64,000 nucleotides of DNA from Alphaproteobacteria bacterium (lineage in GTDB: Bacteria; Pseudomonadota; Alphaproteobacteria; SMXP01). Position 1 is the first letter of the stretch. Each line of letters starts with the position of its first letter. This document shows, piece by piece, positions 30,749-39,342 of the stretch. The notes under the pieces were generated by a model, which did not search any database, was not told the origin of the DNA, and was given only the letters and a program-made list of their open reading frames with translations. The translations under genes were made by a program, and so were the position numbers. The stretch lies in assembly GCA_028285305.1 (NCBI GenBank), contig JANQPV010000049.1:1-64000 (forward strand). Reading direction: 5' to 3'.

Positions 30749-31612
30749 CTAAGCAAATTTGGGAATCAATTCTTGACCGATCTTACCGATCGCGCCTGGT
30801 ACATCAGCGCCGAGAGCGGGCAGCGGAGCCACGAGCCGGGCGACGCCCAGGTCGGCCATGGCCTTGACCAGATCTTCGCCGGCATTCGGCGACCACATGC
30901 ACGTGATTTCGATCTCGTCATAGTTTCGGCCCAAGCCTTCGCAGACTTGCCTGAGCTCATCCAATCGAGGTTTGAGTTCGTTGGGATCACCGATCGGAGC
31001 GAACCAGCCATCGCCGTACTTGGCGATCCTCTCCAGAATCTTTCCCGCATTGCCGCCCATAATCACAGGCACGTGAGGCTTTTGGACAGGCAGGGGAAAG
31101 CTTTGAAAGCCGGTCCAATCGAGAAATTCGCTTTGATGTTCGACGGTTTCGCCCGACCACACCTTTTTCATGGCCTGAATGTAATCATCAAATCGAGCCC
31201 CGCGTTTCTCGTAGGGAGTTCCCATGGCGCGAAACTCTTCCTTCAGCCATCCGATGCCCGCGCCGAATAGGAATCGTCCCCCCGACATGAAGTCCAGGCT
31301 GGCGATTTGTTTGGCCATGAGAAGCGGATTCGCTTGGGAAAGGATGTTCACTCCCGTGCCTAGCCGAATGGTTTTCGTTTGCGCCGCGATTGCTGCTAGA
31401 GCGATCAAAGGATCGATAAAGTTCGTATTTGGTTCAGCCCCCATTTTGCCAGACTCATTGTACGGATATTTCGATTTGTAATCGATCGGTACGACGACAT
31501 GTTCAAACGTCCAAACCGACTCAAAGCCTGAGCCTTCCGCAAGCTGGGCGAGACCAATCGACTGATCGGGAGATTGAATGCCAATATTGATGGGGACGAT
31601 GCCGAATTTCAT
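30749..31612 (-). CDS. Luciferase-like (LLM class) flavin/F420-dependent oxidoreductase
   Basis: A 287-residue TIM-barrel oxidoreductase of the bacterial luciferase superfamily, close to the F420-dependent class called TIGR03619. Typical parts are GSGFESVWTFEHVVVP, IRLGTGVNILSQANPLLMAKQIASLD, GGRFLFGAGIGWLKEEF, and VIMGGNAGKILERIAKYGDGWFAP. Many proteobacterial members use FMN, and cofactor choice cannot be read from sequence. No F420 biosynthesis gene lies in this window. It is a single gene; the hairpin at 31657-31681 upstream ends the preceding transcript. Confidence 0.88.
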   Translation of the reverse strand: MKFGIVPINIGIQSPDQSIGLAQLAEGSGFESVWTFEHVVVPIDYKSKYPYNESGKMGAEPNTNFIDPLIALAAIAAQTKTIRLGTGVNILSQANPLLMAKQIASLDFMSGGRFLFGAGIGWLKEEFRAMGTPYEKRGARFDDYIQAMKKVWSGETVEHQSEFLDWTGFQSFPLPVQKPHVPVIMGGNAGKILERIAKYGDGWFAPIGDPNELKPRLDELRQVCEGLGRNYDEIEITCMWSPNAGEDLVKAMADLGVARLVAPLPALGADVPGAIGKIGQELIPKFA

Positions 31613-31656
31613 GTCGCGGGTCCTTCTTTACGCTTCAAGGACCTCACAAATAGAAC

Positions 31657-31681
31657 GGCCGCCTCCCAAAGGGAAGCGGCC
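31657..31681 (-). terminator. Intrinsic terminator of the 31711-32187 gene
   Basis: On the minus strand, GGCCGCTTCCC and GGGAGGCGGCC form an 11-base stem with one mismatch around a TTT loop, followed by the T-rich GTTCTATTTG. It begins 30 bases after the stop of the membrane protein gene and upstream of the LLM gene, so it should insulate the two. Confidence 0.7.
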
Positions 31682-31710
31682 GGCCGCGCATTCCAGATAC
31701 CTGCAATTGG

Positions 31711-32187
31711 CTAATCGTCGGATCGCATACCGAGCATTCCGGCCAGACTCGCAATGAGTCCCGCAGCTCCCGCGCCATAGCTGCCCCATCCCAACTGTGC
31801 CACGGCATCGCTTCCCGCTTGGTAGACATCATAACCGATCCATCCGGTGGCTCCTAAGACCGCCAATCCGGCAAGCATGGTCAAAAAGGCGGAAGAGCGC
31901 CTGATAATTGAAACAAATCCCAATAAGGCCAGAACGGCCGCCCCGGCAGCCGCGCCGACACCTCCTACAAGTGCAAGGCCCTTACCTTCTTGGTTCGGCT
32001 GGCAATCCCCTGTCACCGAGAAATTCTGATCCATGACGCAATCGACTGTTGGTTTTAAAATGTCGAAAGCGCTTGTTGAATAATTCTGTTCTTGGCCACT
32101 TACCGGACTTGTGATCGTTTCCGTATAGAGCGGCGCAAAGAGCATGCCCACCAAGATGAGCGGCAAAAATAGTCGGTTCATCTTCAA
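31711..32187 (-). CDS. Secreted/membrane protein of unknown function
   Basis: A 158-residue protein with an N-terminal hydrophobic signal (residues 4-20), a periplasmic stretch of about 50 residues with two cysteines (TVDCVMDQ and TGDCQPNQ, likely a disulfide), then glycine- and alanine-rich membrane segments (about 70-93, 99-119 and 133-152). It ends MLGMRSDD. I recognise no family. A strong hairpin terminator follows, which supports it as an independent transcription unit. The CDS begins at ATG 32187 with an AG-rich region (GGGGGTTGAAG) 4 to 14 bases upstream. Confidence 0.75.
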   Translation of the reverse strand: MKMNRLFLPLILVGMLFAPLYTETITSPVSGQEQNYSTSAFDILKPTVDCVMDQNFSVTGDCQPNQEGKGLALVGGVGAAAGAAVLALLGFVSIIRRSSAFLTMLAGLAVLGATGWIGYDVYQAGSDAVAQLGWGSYGAGAAGLIASLAGMLGMRSDD

Positions 32188-32488
32188 CCCCCGTTAGGTG
32201 TTTTGTCTTTCCAGTTTTCTCCGTCCAGCCGAAAGTCTATCGGCTTCACGGGCCGATGTTAGCTCAACAAACTGCAGTTCTCAATTAATACTCGGCTTGG
32301 GCGACGCGGGGGCCAAACAATGCCGAGAACAAGGCGCATACCAAAAGATTCAGCGATGCCGGGGACTTACAGGCACTCTCTCCGATCGTATTCTAGAGTC
32401 AGGTCGATCGTTTTCGCCTGTTGCCCGTTTACACCAATGACCTGTCCGCCCAGTCGCCTTTGATGGGGGGCGTTGGACAACTCGAAAC
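32188..32488. other. Intergenic region with no recognised gene
   Basis: These 301 bases separate the 5' end of the unknown membrane protein gene from the 3' end of uppP. They should hold the promoter of the membrane protein and any uppP terminator. I see no clear hairpin with a T-run and no RNA gene. An 80-codon open frame on the plus strand (32198-32440) has no SD and no protein-like composition. Confidence 0.5.
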
Positions 32489-33316
32489 CTATTGGGCCGT
32501 GTCGGGGATGTTTCCGGTGAAAATCAACACAAGCAGAAGGACACCCAAGCCGACTCGGTAATAGACAAAGAGTTCAAGGCCTGCCCGCTCCAGCCATCGC
32601 ATCAAAAAGGCCATTGCTGCGAGAGCTGTGAAGAAAGTCATGATCCCCGTAATGATGGCGGCTTGCTGCTGGCTCGGATCTGCATCGACAAGCCGGGTTC
32701 CAACCAGCAGTCCCGCACCTGCAACGGCGGGGAGCGAAAGCAGGAAAGAAAACCGGGCAGCCTCGACGCGTGTGAAGCCCAAGTAGCGTGCAGCAGTGAT
32801 CGTGATGCCCGACCGGCTGGTACCGGGGATAAGGGCGAGCGCTTGAGCACAGCCAACAATGACAGCGTCACGCAATCCCACCTCTTCGAATTTGCGCTCC
32901 GAGCGTGAGGTGCGGTCGACATAAAGCATCAAAAGCCCATAGAATATGAGTGTGCATGCGACCAGAAGGGGCGAGCGCAAATAATCCGTGACCGAATAGA
33001 CCGAGAACAATCCCCCGACGATGACGGCCGGTACGCTTCCAGCGATAATGAACAGTACCCACTGCTTTTCGAGGTTTTCGGCCTGAACCAGGCCCGTCAA
33101 ACCGACCCCGCCGCGAATCAATCTGCCCACGTCCCTGAAGAAGTACGCCATTATCGCCGCCAGTGTCGCCACATGGACGGCCACATCGATCATGATCCCT
33201 TGGTCTTCCCAACCGGTCAGCGCGGGAATGAGAATCAAATGGCCCGAAGACGAGATCGGCAAGAATTCTGTGATCCCTTGGACAATGGAGATCACCAGCA
33301 TTTGCAAGAACGTCAT
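32489..33316 (-). CDS. uppP: Undecaprenyl-diphosphatase
   Basis: A 275-residue BacA/UppP integral membrane phosphatase that recycles undecaprenyl diphosphate to the monophosphate carrier for peptidoglycan and glycan synthesis; overexpression gives bacitracin resistance in other bacteria. Catalytic motifs are the (E/Q)-rich loop QGITEFLPISSSGHLIL (residues 14-30) and PGTSRSGITITAARYLG (about residue 165). The number of hydrophobic helices and the length are standard. It is alone on this strand, divergent from ETF-QO with a 340-base control region between. Confidence 0.97.
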   Translation of the reverse strand: MTFLQMLVISIVQGITEFLPISSSGHLILIPALTGWEDQGIMIDVAVHVATLAAIMAYFFRDVGRLIRGGVGLTGLVQAENLEKQWVLFIIAGSVPAVIVGGLFSVYSVTDYLRSPLLVACTLIFYGLLMLYVDRTSRSERKFEEVGLRDAVIVGCAQALALIPGTSRSGITITAARYLGFTRVEAARFSFLLSLPAVAGAGLLVGTRLVDADPSQQQAAIITGIMTFFTALAAMAFLMRWLERAGLELFVYYRVGLGVLLLVLIFTGNIPDTAQ

Positions 33317-33542
33317 TCACTATCCCCTCAACGTATTGGGCGATCCTATGTGATTCTAAGAGCGCCCGACGATTCTGCCTCTATCCGGTTACTGCATCTT
33401 TCCTAACAACATTTTGCAATGCGCCCACTTGGCTTGCGGGGGTGGTGCCCTCAAGAGTCCAACTTTGCCTTGACGGGCCGATCACCCACTCTCCATAAGC
33501 AGAAGCTGGTTGGAGTGGATTTGAAGAATTTGGTTCCCCGAG

Positions 33543-33584
33543 ACAAACTGACAAATTGTCAGTTTGTTGGTTCTTCGCTATATT
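33543..33584 (+). promoter_or_regulatory. Strong sigma70-type promoter with a 25-base perfect inverted repeat (ETF-QO)
   Basis: The half-site ACAAACTGACAA (33543-33554) is followed by one central base and its exact reverse complement (33556-33567). The right half supplies the -35 TTGTCA (33556-33561). After a 17-base spacer comes the -10 TATATT (33579-33584), so start is expected near 33591, about 65 bases before the ETF-QO ATG. Symmetry and overlap with the -35 indicate a dimeric repressor, TetR-like in style. The rest of the 33317-33656 gap shows no gene; it holds several GANTC sites. No regulator gene lies adjacent. Confidence 0.75.
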
Positions 33585-33656
33585 TGATGAGTGAGTTGTT
33601 GATGTTCACCGGCTTTTCCGGCTGATGACACGAGATTGCGACCGAATGGAGGCGAC

Positions 33657-35324
33657 ATGAGCGACGCTGCAATGGAACGAGAATCGATGGAGTACGATGT
33701 TGTCATCGTTGGGGCAGGCCCGGCAGGTCTGTCTGCAGCCATCAGGTTGAAACAGCTTGCTCAGGAAGAGGGCTCTGAAATCACCGTTTGCGTCCTCGAA
33801 AAGGGTTCCGAAGTAGGCGCTCATATATTGTCGGGTGCAGTCCTCGACCCAAGTTCGCTGAACGAATTGTTGCCAAACTGGCGGGAATTAGGTGCGCCGA
33901 TCGAGACCGAAGTCACTGACGACCGGTTCTTGTTTCTGGGCCCTTCAGGTGGCATCCGGATTCCTAATTTTATCTTTCCCCCGTTTATGAGCAATCACGG
34001 CAACTACATCGTGAGCTTGGGGAATGTGTGCCGCTGGCTGGCAGAGCAGGCCGAAGGCCTGGGCGTAGAAATCTATCCGGGCTTTGCCGCCTCTGAAATC
34101 GTCTACGGAGAAGGCGGTGAAGTGCTCGGTGTCGCCACGGGAGATATGGGAATAGGAAAGGACGGCTCTCAGAAAGATACCTATATGCGCGGAATGGAAC
34201 TCCGCGGTAGTTTTACTTTGATCGCTGAAGGCGTTCGGGGCTCGCTCGCCAAACAACTGATGGCGAAATACAATCTCGGTGCAAACAGCGAACCGCAAAA
34301 GTTCGGCATCGGATTGAAAGAACTTTGGGAAGTCCCTGCCGACAAACACCAAAAGGGTCTTGTCGTGCATACCATGGGCTGGCCGCTAAAGAACAATACG
34401 GGCGGCGGTTCCTTTATGTATCACTTTGACAAAAACTTGGTCTCCATGGGGTTCGTCGTTCACCTGAATTACAAAAACCCTTACTTATCGCCGTTCGATG
34501 AGTTTCAGCGCATGAAGCATCATCCGATGGTGAGCGAACACTTGCTTGGCGGCAAACGTATTGCCTACGGCGCGCGCGCAATCACCGAGGGCGGACTGCA
34601 ATCCTTGCCCAAGCTTGCGTTTCCAGGCGGTGCGCTGATTGGATGTTCTGCCGGATTTGTCAATGTTCCGCGGATCAAGGGAACCCACAATGCGATGAAA
34701 TCCGGGATGCTGGCCGCTGAGGATGCGTTCGCGGCCATCAAGGCGGAACAGCGCCATACCGAACTGCCAAACTATGAAAAGTCCGTTTACCAATCGTCGA
34801 TCTATACCGATCTTCATCGAGTCCGAAATGTGAAACCGATCTGGAGCAAGTTCGGCACGGTGCTGGGTGCTCCATTATTCGGCATCGATATGTGGGCGAA
34901 CCAACTTTTGCCCGGCGGGTTCCAGTTCACTTTGAAACACGGCAAAGCCGATCACGAGGCGACCGAGGCCGCCTCAAAACACAAGCCCATCGACTACCCC
35001 AAACCTGACGGCACACTCTCATTCGACAAACTGTCGAGCGTCTTTCTCTCCAGCACCAATCACGAAGAAGATCAGCCTGTGCACTTGCAGCTGACCGACC
35101 CCAACGTTCCCATCTCGGTGAACTTACCCAATTACGCAGAGCCAGCCCAACGCTACTGCCCCGCGGGTGTCTATGAAGTGATCGAAGAAGACGGCAGTCA
35201 ACGGTTCCAAATCAATGCGCAAAACTGCGTACATTGCAAAACTTGCGACATTAAGGACCCGTCCCAGAATATAACCTGGACGGTGCCAGAGGGTTCCGGT
35301 GGCCCCAACTATCCAAATATGTGA
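33657..35324 (+). CDS. etfD: Electron transfer flavoprotein-ubiquinone oxidoreductase
   Basis: A 555-residue membrane-bound flavoprotein that passes electrons from acyl-CoA dehydrogenases, through ETF, to ubiquinone. The FAD-binding motif is VVIVGAGPAGLSAAIRLKQLA near residue 12. The middle has YVVHLNYKNPY-like and GGLQSLPKLAFPGGALIG segments. The C-terminal [4Fe-4S] domain carries cysteines in YCPAGVYEV and NCVHCKTCDIKDPSQNI. The start is ATG 33657, with GGAGG seven bases before; an upstream TTG at 33636 is less likely. etfA and etfB are not in this window. The gene is monocistronic behind a palindromic operator. Confidence 0.96.
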   Translation: MSDAAMERESMEYDVVIVGAGPAGLSAAIRLKQLAQEEGSEITVCVLEKGSEVGAHILSGAVLDPSSLNELLPNWRELGAPIETEVTDDRFLFLGPSGGIRIPNFIFPPFMSNHGNYIVSLGNVCRWLAEQAEGLGVEIYPGFAASEIVYGEGGEVLGVATGDMGIGKDGSQKDTYMRGMELRGSFTLIAEGVRGSLAKQLMAKYNLGANSEPQKFGIGLKELWEVPADKHQKGLVVHTMGWPLKNNTGGGSFMYHFDKNLVSMGFVVHLNYKNPYLSPFDEFQRMKHHPMVSEHLLGGKRIAYGARAITEGGLQSLPKLAFPGGALIGCSAGFVNVPRIKGTHNAMKSGMLAAEDAFAAIKAEQRHTELPNYEKSVYQSSIYTDLHRVRNVKPIWSKFGTVLGAPLFGIDMWANQLLPGGFQFTLKHGKADHEATEAASKHKPIDYPKPDGTLSFDKLSSVFLSSTNHEEDQPVHLQLTDPNVPISVNLPNYAEPAQRYCPAGVYEVIEEDGSQRFQINAQNCVHCKTCDIKDPSQNITWTVPEGSGGPNYPNM

Positions 35325-35341
35325 TAATGGGTTGATTCCGG

Positions 35342-35391
35342 CCGCTTAAGCGGGGATTCGCCTTGCGGGTCATGAACGAACGGGTCATGAA
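35342..35391. repeat. Small palindrome and direct repeat between ETF-QO and the TPR gene
   Basis: A 12-base perfect palindrome CCGCTTAAGCGG (35342-35353) follows the ETF-QO stop by 17 bases. Two direct copies of CGGGTCATGAA (35366-35376 and 35381-35391) repeat with a 15-base period. The palindrome may be a short terminator stem. The direct repeats could be a regulatory site of the TPR-ispE operon, or chance; nothing else supports them. Confidence 0.4.
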
Positions 35392-35486
35392 TAGATATGT
35401 GACCGATGCGCATCATGCGCCGGAACAGGCTTTGAAAACTCGGCTTTGGAATTGCATAAATCTAACCGTCATAGGAACTGGATCAC

Positions 35487-37214
35487 GTGATCAGTAAGGT
35501 GCGCAACACGCTTAAAATATTGGTGATGGGGCTCAAGCTGCCATTTTTCGCGCTGCTTCTGTCATTCTCTGGTTGTGCCAGCGGTCCAGAAATTCGTCTG
35601 CTTCCCGGTGGTGAAGAAGAAACAAGCACGAACCTCTACGGCAACTACTTGGCAGGCCGCTTCGCCGGCGCCGTAAGAGACAACAAGCAGGCGAACGAGT
35701 TCTATGAACAAGCGCTGCTCCAAGATCCAGGGAGCAATGTGATCCTGGAGCGGGCCTTTTTGCTCAACATCGCAAGTGGAGAAATCGAAAAGTCGGCCGA
35801 ATTGGCGCAGGACATCGTGAAGACGGATTCCGCCAACCCTGTGGCCAGAATGGTGTTGGCGCTTCGATCGTACAAGGAGGAAGCCTACGCCGATACGCGT
35901 CTCCACTTAAGTCAATCTAGATTGGGGCCGCTCAATACGATTGTCCGGGATTTGCTGGTGGCGTGGTCTTATGCTGCCGAGGGAGACCGAGAACAGGCTC
36001 TTGCGTCTTTGGAAGAGGGAGCCAATTCGAACTTGGGGGTCTTTTACATTACGACCCGAGCGCACATTTTGGACTACTTTGGTGAAAGTGAGGGCGCTGC
36101 CAAAGATTACGCATCGGCGATGCAGTATTCGGACGGCCGTTCCTTGACCCTTGTTCTTGCGTACGGCTCTCTCCTGGAGCGCTCAGAAAGGCATGACGAG
36201 GCTCGCGCTCTGTATGCTGATTATGCGTCTTACTTGGCCGGCAGCGAATTGGGTGTGCAGCTTCAAAGGCGCGCCCAGTCGGGTTCGATTGAGCCGATCA
36301 AGATTCGACCGAACGAAGGTGTTGCTTTGGCTATTTATGGTCCGGCGGCGTTCCTGGCTCAAGAACGTGCCGTCGATTTGCCGATGGCCTACCTGCAGCT
36401 GGCACTCTATGCCGACCCTGACTTTCACATTGGTCGAGCGCTTCTTGCGGATCTCTTTGAAACCACCGAACAGTGGAGCGAAGCGGTTGATTCGTATCGC
36501 GCGATCCCGAAGTCGTCCCTTTTGCATCACAGCTCTCAGATACGTATCGCCATCAACCTCGATAGAATGGATCGGACGGACCAAGCAATACGGATGCTGG
36601 ACGATCTGGTTTCCGAAGAAGCGCGAACCGATATTGATGTGTTGATTACGCTTGGCGACATGTTGCGTTTCCGGGAGAGGTATGATGAGGCGGCGGAAAT
36701 CTACACGCGCGCGATTGAAAGCATTGGACCGAACTACGAGGAATCTGACTGGCTTCTCTTTTACGTCCGCGGCGTGGCCTTTGAACGCATGAAGGATTGG
36801 CCGAAGGCTGAAGTGGACTTGCTTAAAGCCCTTGAGATTTCGCCCAATCAGCCGCTTGCTCTCAACTATCTTGGGTACTCTTGGATCGACCAGGGCGTGA
36901 ATCTCAAGAGAGGAATGGAGTACATCAAAATGGCCGTCAGCCTAAAACCCGACGACGGCTTCATCATCGATAGTTTGGGCTGGGCGTATTACAAGCAAGG
37001 CGATTACGCGACGGCGGTCCAGTATCTGGAACGCGCCGTCGAATTGGAACCCACTGATCCGGTGATCAATGAGCATTTAGGGGATGCCTATTGGAAAGTC
37101 GGCCGAACGCTGGAGGCGCGCTTTCAATGGAACCACGCCTTGTCTCTTGGTCCTGATGAAGACTTAATCCCTGTGATCGAGCGCAAATTGGAGTCTGGTC
37201 TGCGCGATATCTAG
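35487..37214 (+). CDS. TPR-repeat lipoprotein
   Basis: A 575-residue protein with a lipoprotein signal (hydrophobic residues 15-28, lipobox FSGC with Cys29) and at least eight tetratricopeptide-like repeats through residue 560. These include NLYGNYLAGRFAGAVRDNKQANEFYEQAL, NQPLALNYLGYSWIDQG and DGFIIDSLGWAYYKQGDYATAVQYLERAVELEP (positions about 55-85, 450-466 and 485-520). Such proteins are common in alphaproteobacteria next to ispE and probably scaffold an envelope complex; the partner is unknown. Translation starts at GTG 35487, with AGGAAC about 10 bases upstream. ispE follows after 15 bases. Confidence 0.88.
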   Translation: MISKVRNTLKILVMGLKLPFFALLLSFSGCASGPEIRLLPGGEEETSTNLYGNYLAGRFAGAVRDNKQANEFYEQALLQDPGSNVILERAFLLNIASGEIEKSAELAQDIVKTDSANPVARMVLALRSYKEEAYADTRLHLSQSRLGPLNTIVRDLLVAWSYAAEGDREQALASLEEGANSNLGVFYITTRAHILDYFGESEGAAKDYASAMQYSDGRSLTLVLAYGSLLERSERHDEARALYADYASYLAGSELGVQLQRRAQSGSIEPIKIRPNEGVALAIYGPAAFLAQERAVDLPMAYLQLALYADPDFHIGRALLADLFETTEQWSEAVDSYRAIPKSSLLHHSSQIRIAINLDRMDRTDQAIRMLDDLVSEEARTDIDVLITLGDMLRFRERYDEAAEIYTRAIESIGPNYEESDWLLFYVRGVAFERMKDWPKAEVDLLKALEISPNQPLALNYLGYSWIDQGVNLKRGMEYIKMAVSLKPDDGFIIDSLGWAYYKQGDYATAVQYLERAVELEPTDPVINEHLGDAYWKVGRTLEARFQWNHALSLGPDEDLIPVIERKLESGLRDI

Positions 37215-37229
37215 TCTTGGGCGGATCCC

Positions 37230-38096
37230 GTGCTCGCTTCGGCAAAACTGAACCTCTTTCTCCATATTGGTCCCATTCGGCCTGACCGCTATCATGATGT
37301 CGACAGTTTGGTGGTGTTCACCGAATTCGGCGATGATGTTCGTATTGAGCCATCCACCGACATAGAACTCAGCATTGATGGTCCATTTGCCGCTGGCCTC
37401 CAATCGGATAACGAGGACAATCTGGTCCTGCGGGCAGCCCACCTGCTCGAGGCTAAAACCGGCAGCAAAAAGGGCGCGCATCTGACACTGGAGAAAAACA
37501 TTCCCATCGCAGCGGGGGTCGGAGGCGGCTCTTCCGACGCCGCCGCAACGCTCAGGGGGCTGAACGAGTTTTGGTCTCTCGGACTCGGTGACAATGAAAT
37601 CTTAGAGTTGGCTGAGGCGCTCGGCGCGGACGTCCCTGTTTGCTTTCGTCAAAACCCCGCATGGATGGAGGGGATCGGCGAAATACTGAGCGAAGGCCCA
37701 AGTCTTCCATTGCTTCACCTCTTACTGGTTAATCCGAACATCCCGCTTTCGACCGGAAAGGTGTTTGCCACGTTTGATGAGAGCGCTGTGATCGCGCCCT
37801 TGCGCATGGAAAAGGAGAGGCCGCGTTCATTCGGGAGCACAGTCGAGCTTGTCTCTTTTTTGAACGATCACCGCAATGACTTGGAGGCGCCTGCAATTCA
37901 TCTGTGTCCAGAGATAGAGGAAGTGAAATCATCTCTTGAACAGCAAGGCAGCACATTCACAAGAATGTCGGGTTCGGGTCCAACATGTTTTGGGGTTTTC
38001 GACTCTGGTGCGGCCGCTGAAGCAGCGGCCAAAGAACTTCAAAGCCGCCACCCTCAATGGTGGATCAAACCAACCAGGACTTTTGAGAAGCTCTAA
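37230..38096 (+). CDS. ispE: 4-diphosphocytidyl-2-C-methyl-D-erythritol kinase
   Basis: A 288-residue GHMP kinase of the MEP isoprenoid pathway. The substrate-binding AKLNLFLHIGPIRPDRYHDVDSL lies at the start, the ATP loop is NIPIAAGVGGGSSDAAATLRGLN (about residue 90) with the catalytic Asp in LGADVPVCF, and the C-terminal glycine loop is FTRMSGSGPTCFGVF. It begins at GTG 37230 without a strong SD, 15 bases after the TPR gene. Its stop overlaps the ispB stop on the opposite strand. It uses the same pathway as ispH in this window. Confidence 0.96.
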   Translation: MLASAKLNLFLHIGPIRPDRYHDVDSLVVFTEFGDDVRIEPSTDIELSIDGPFAAGLQSDNEDNLVLRAAHLLEAKTGSKKGAHLTLEKNIPIAAGVGGGSSDAAATLRGLNEFWSLGLGDNEILELAEALGADVPVCFRQNPAWMEGIGEILSEGPSLPLLHLLLVNPNIPLSTGKVFATFDESAVIAPLRMEKERPRSFGSTVELVSFLNDHRNDLEAPAIHLCPEIEEVKSSLEQQGSTFTRMSGSGPTCFGVFDSGAAAEAAAKELQSRHPQWWIKPTRTFEKL

Positions 38097-39142
38097 TATG
38101 CGCGGTCAATGCAAAATGAGGCAACGTCCAGCAGGGCCGTCTTGTAGGCGGATGCCGGGAAGACGGCCAAAGCGTCTTTGGCTGATTGAACATACCGCTC
38201 CGCATCTCTGAGTGTCCGGCGCAGAGTATCACGCGTTTCAATGATCTGAATCGCCCGGGATAAGTCCCCTGGTTTCTGCTCTCCAAACTCAATCGTCCGC
38301 CGCCAGAACGCCTGTTCTTCGTCATCGGCACCTGCAAAGGCGAGGATAACGGGGAGCGTCAGTTTGCCCTCCCGGAAATCGTCCCCAATCGTTTTGCCCA
38401 GTTCCGCTTGCCGCCCCGAGTAATCAAGGGCGTCGTCCACCAGCTGAAAAGCGATCCCAAGACTTCGCCCATATGCCTGAAGGGCGAGTTCTTCGTGTTC
38501 GGGCCGTTTGGAGATCACGCCTCCCACACGCGCCGCCGCCTCAAAAAGCGCCGCTGTCTTGGAGGTGATGATCTCCAGATAGGTTTCCTTACTGACGTTT
38601 ATGTTGCTGGTATTGGCAAGCTGCTGCACTTCACCTTCGGCGATGATGCTGGATGCGCTGGACAAGATATCGAGTGTCTTCAGATCGCCGACTTCAACCA
38701 TCAAATTAAAGGCCCGGCTGAACAAAAAGTCGCCGACAAGGACGCTGGCTTGGTTTCCCCAAACCACATTTGCGCTCTCTTGACCTCGCCTCAAAGTGCT
38801 TTCGTCCACCACGTCATCATGCAGAAGTGTCGCTGTATGAATAAACTCGACGGTCGCGGCCAGCTTGCGATGATCTTGGCCTTCGTAGCCGCAAATCTTA
38901 GCCGCAGCCAAAGTGATCAGGGGCCGAAGGCGTTTCCCACCCGATTGGACCAAATAGCTCGCTAAAGCCGGGATCATGGCGACGTCGCTTGCCATCCGCT
39001 CCACGATGAGCGCGTTCACGGCCTTTAAATCGTCCGTCATAAGGGAGTTGAGGCGGTCAATAGCATTTTCATCTGCCGAAGCATCGGCTGTGACGGAGCT
39101 GTCTTGTGAAGCCGGGATAGGGTTCGTTACAACCAAATTCAT
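38093..39142 (-). CDS. ispB: Polyprenyl (octa/decaprenyl) diphosphate synthase
   Basis: A 349-residue trans-prenyltransferase that makes the ubiquinone side chain. The two Asp-rich motifs are LLHDDVVDES (FARM, about residue 107) and FQLVDDALDYSG (SARM, about residue 237). GGKRLRPLITLAAA, with the IPP-binding lysine and arginines, and GDFLFSRAFNLM also match. Alphaproteobacterial enzymes of this type usually make C50 chains, but product length cannot be read reliably. The N-terminal 25 residues are a polar extension. It is divergent from the TrmN6-like gene and tail-to-tail with ispE. Confidence 0.95.
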   Translation of the reverse strand: MNLVVTNPIPASQDSSVTADASADENAIDRLNSLMTDDLKAVNALIVERMASDVAMIPALASYLVQSGGKRLRPLITLAAAKICGYEGQDHRKLAATVEFIHTATLLHDDVVDESTLRRGQESANVVWGNQASVLVGDFLFSRAFNLMVEVGDLKTLDILSSASSIIAEGEVQQLANTSNINVSKETYLEIITSKTAALFEAAARVGGVISKRPEHEELALQAYGRSLGIAFQLVDDALDYSGRQAELGKTIGDDFREGKLTLPVILAFAGADDEEQAFWRRTIEFGEQKPGDLSRAIQIIETRDTLRRTLRDAERYVQSAKDALAVFPASAYKTALLDVASFCIDRAY

Positions 39143-39342
39143 GGCCTTCTCGCAATTGATTTGCCTCTTGAATTAGTATTGGGAGATTAAGGTTGAGGGT
39201 CAAGCCAAAGCGGACAATTTCACGCACCCTTGAAAACTGCGGTTGGGCCCAAAATTATCCCGCACGAGCGCCTTTCGAGAAAGAGATGAAAGGCTGTTCG
39301 GATGAAACTGTATAACGAGGATACAACAAGGATTGAGCCCTT

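Noticed and set aside
32198-32440. Plus-strand 80-codon open frame in the uppP-proximal gap
   Set aside because: No SD, biased composition and no resemblance to a protein family; better seen as non-coding.
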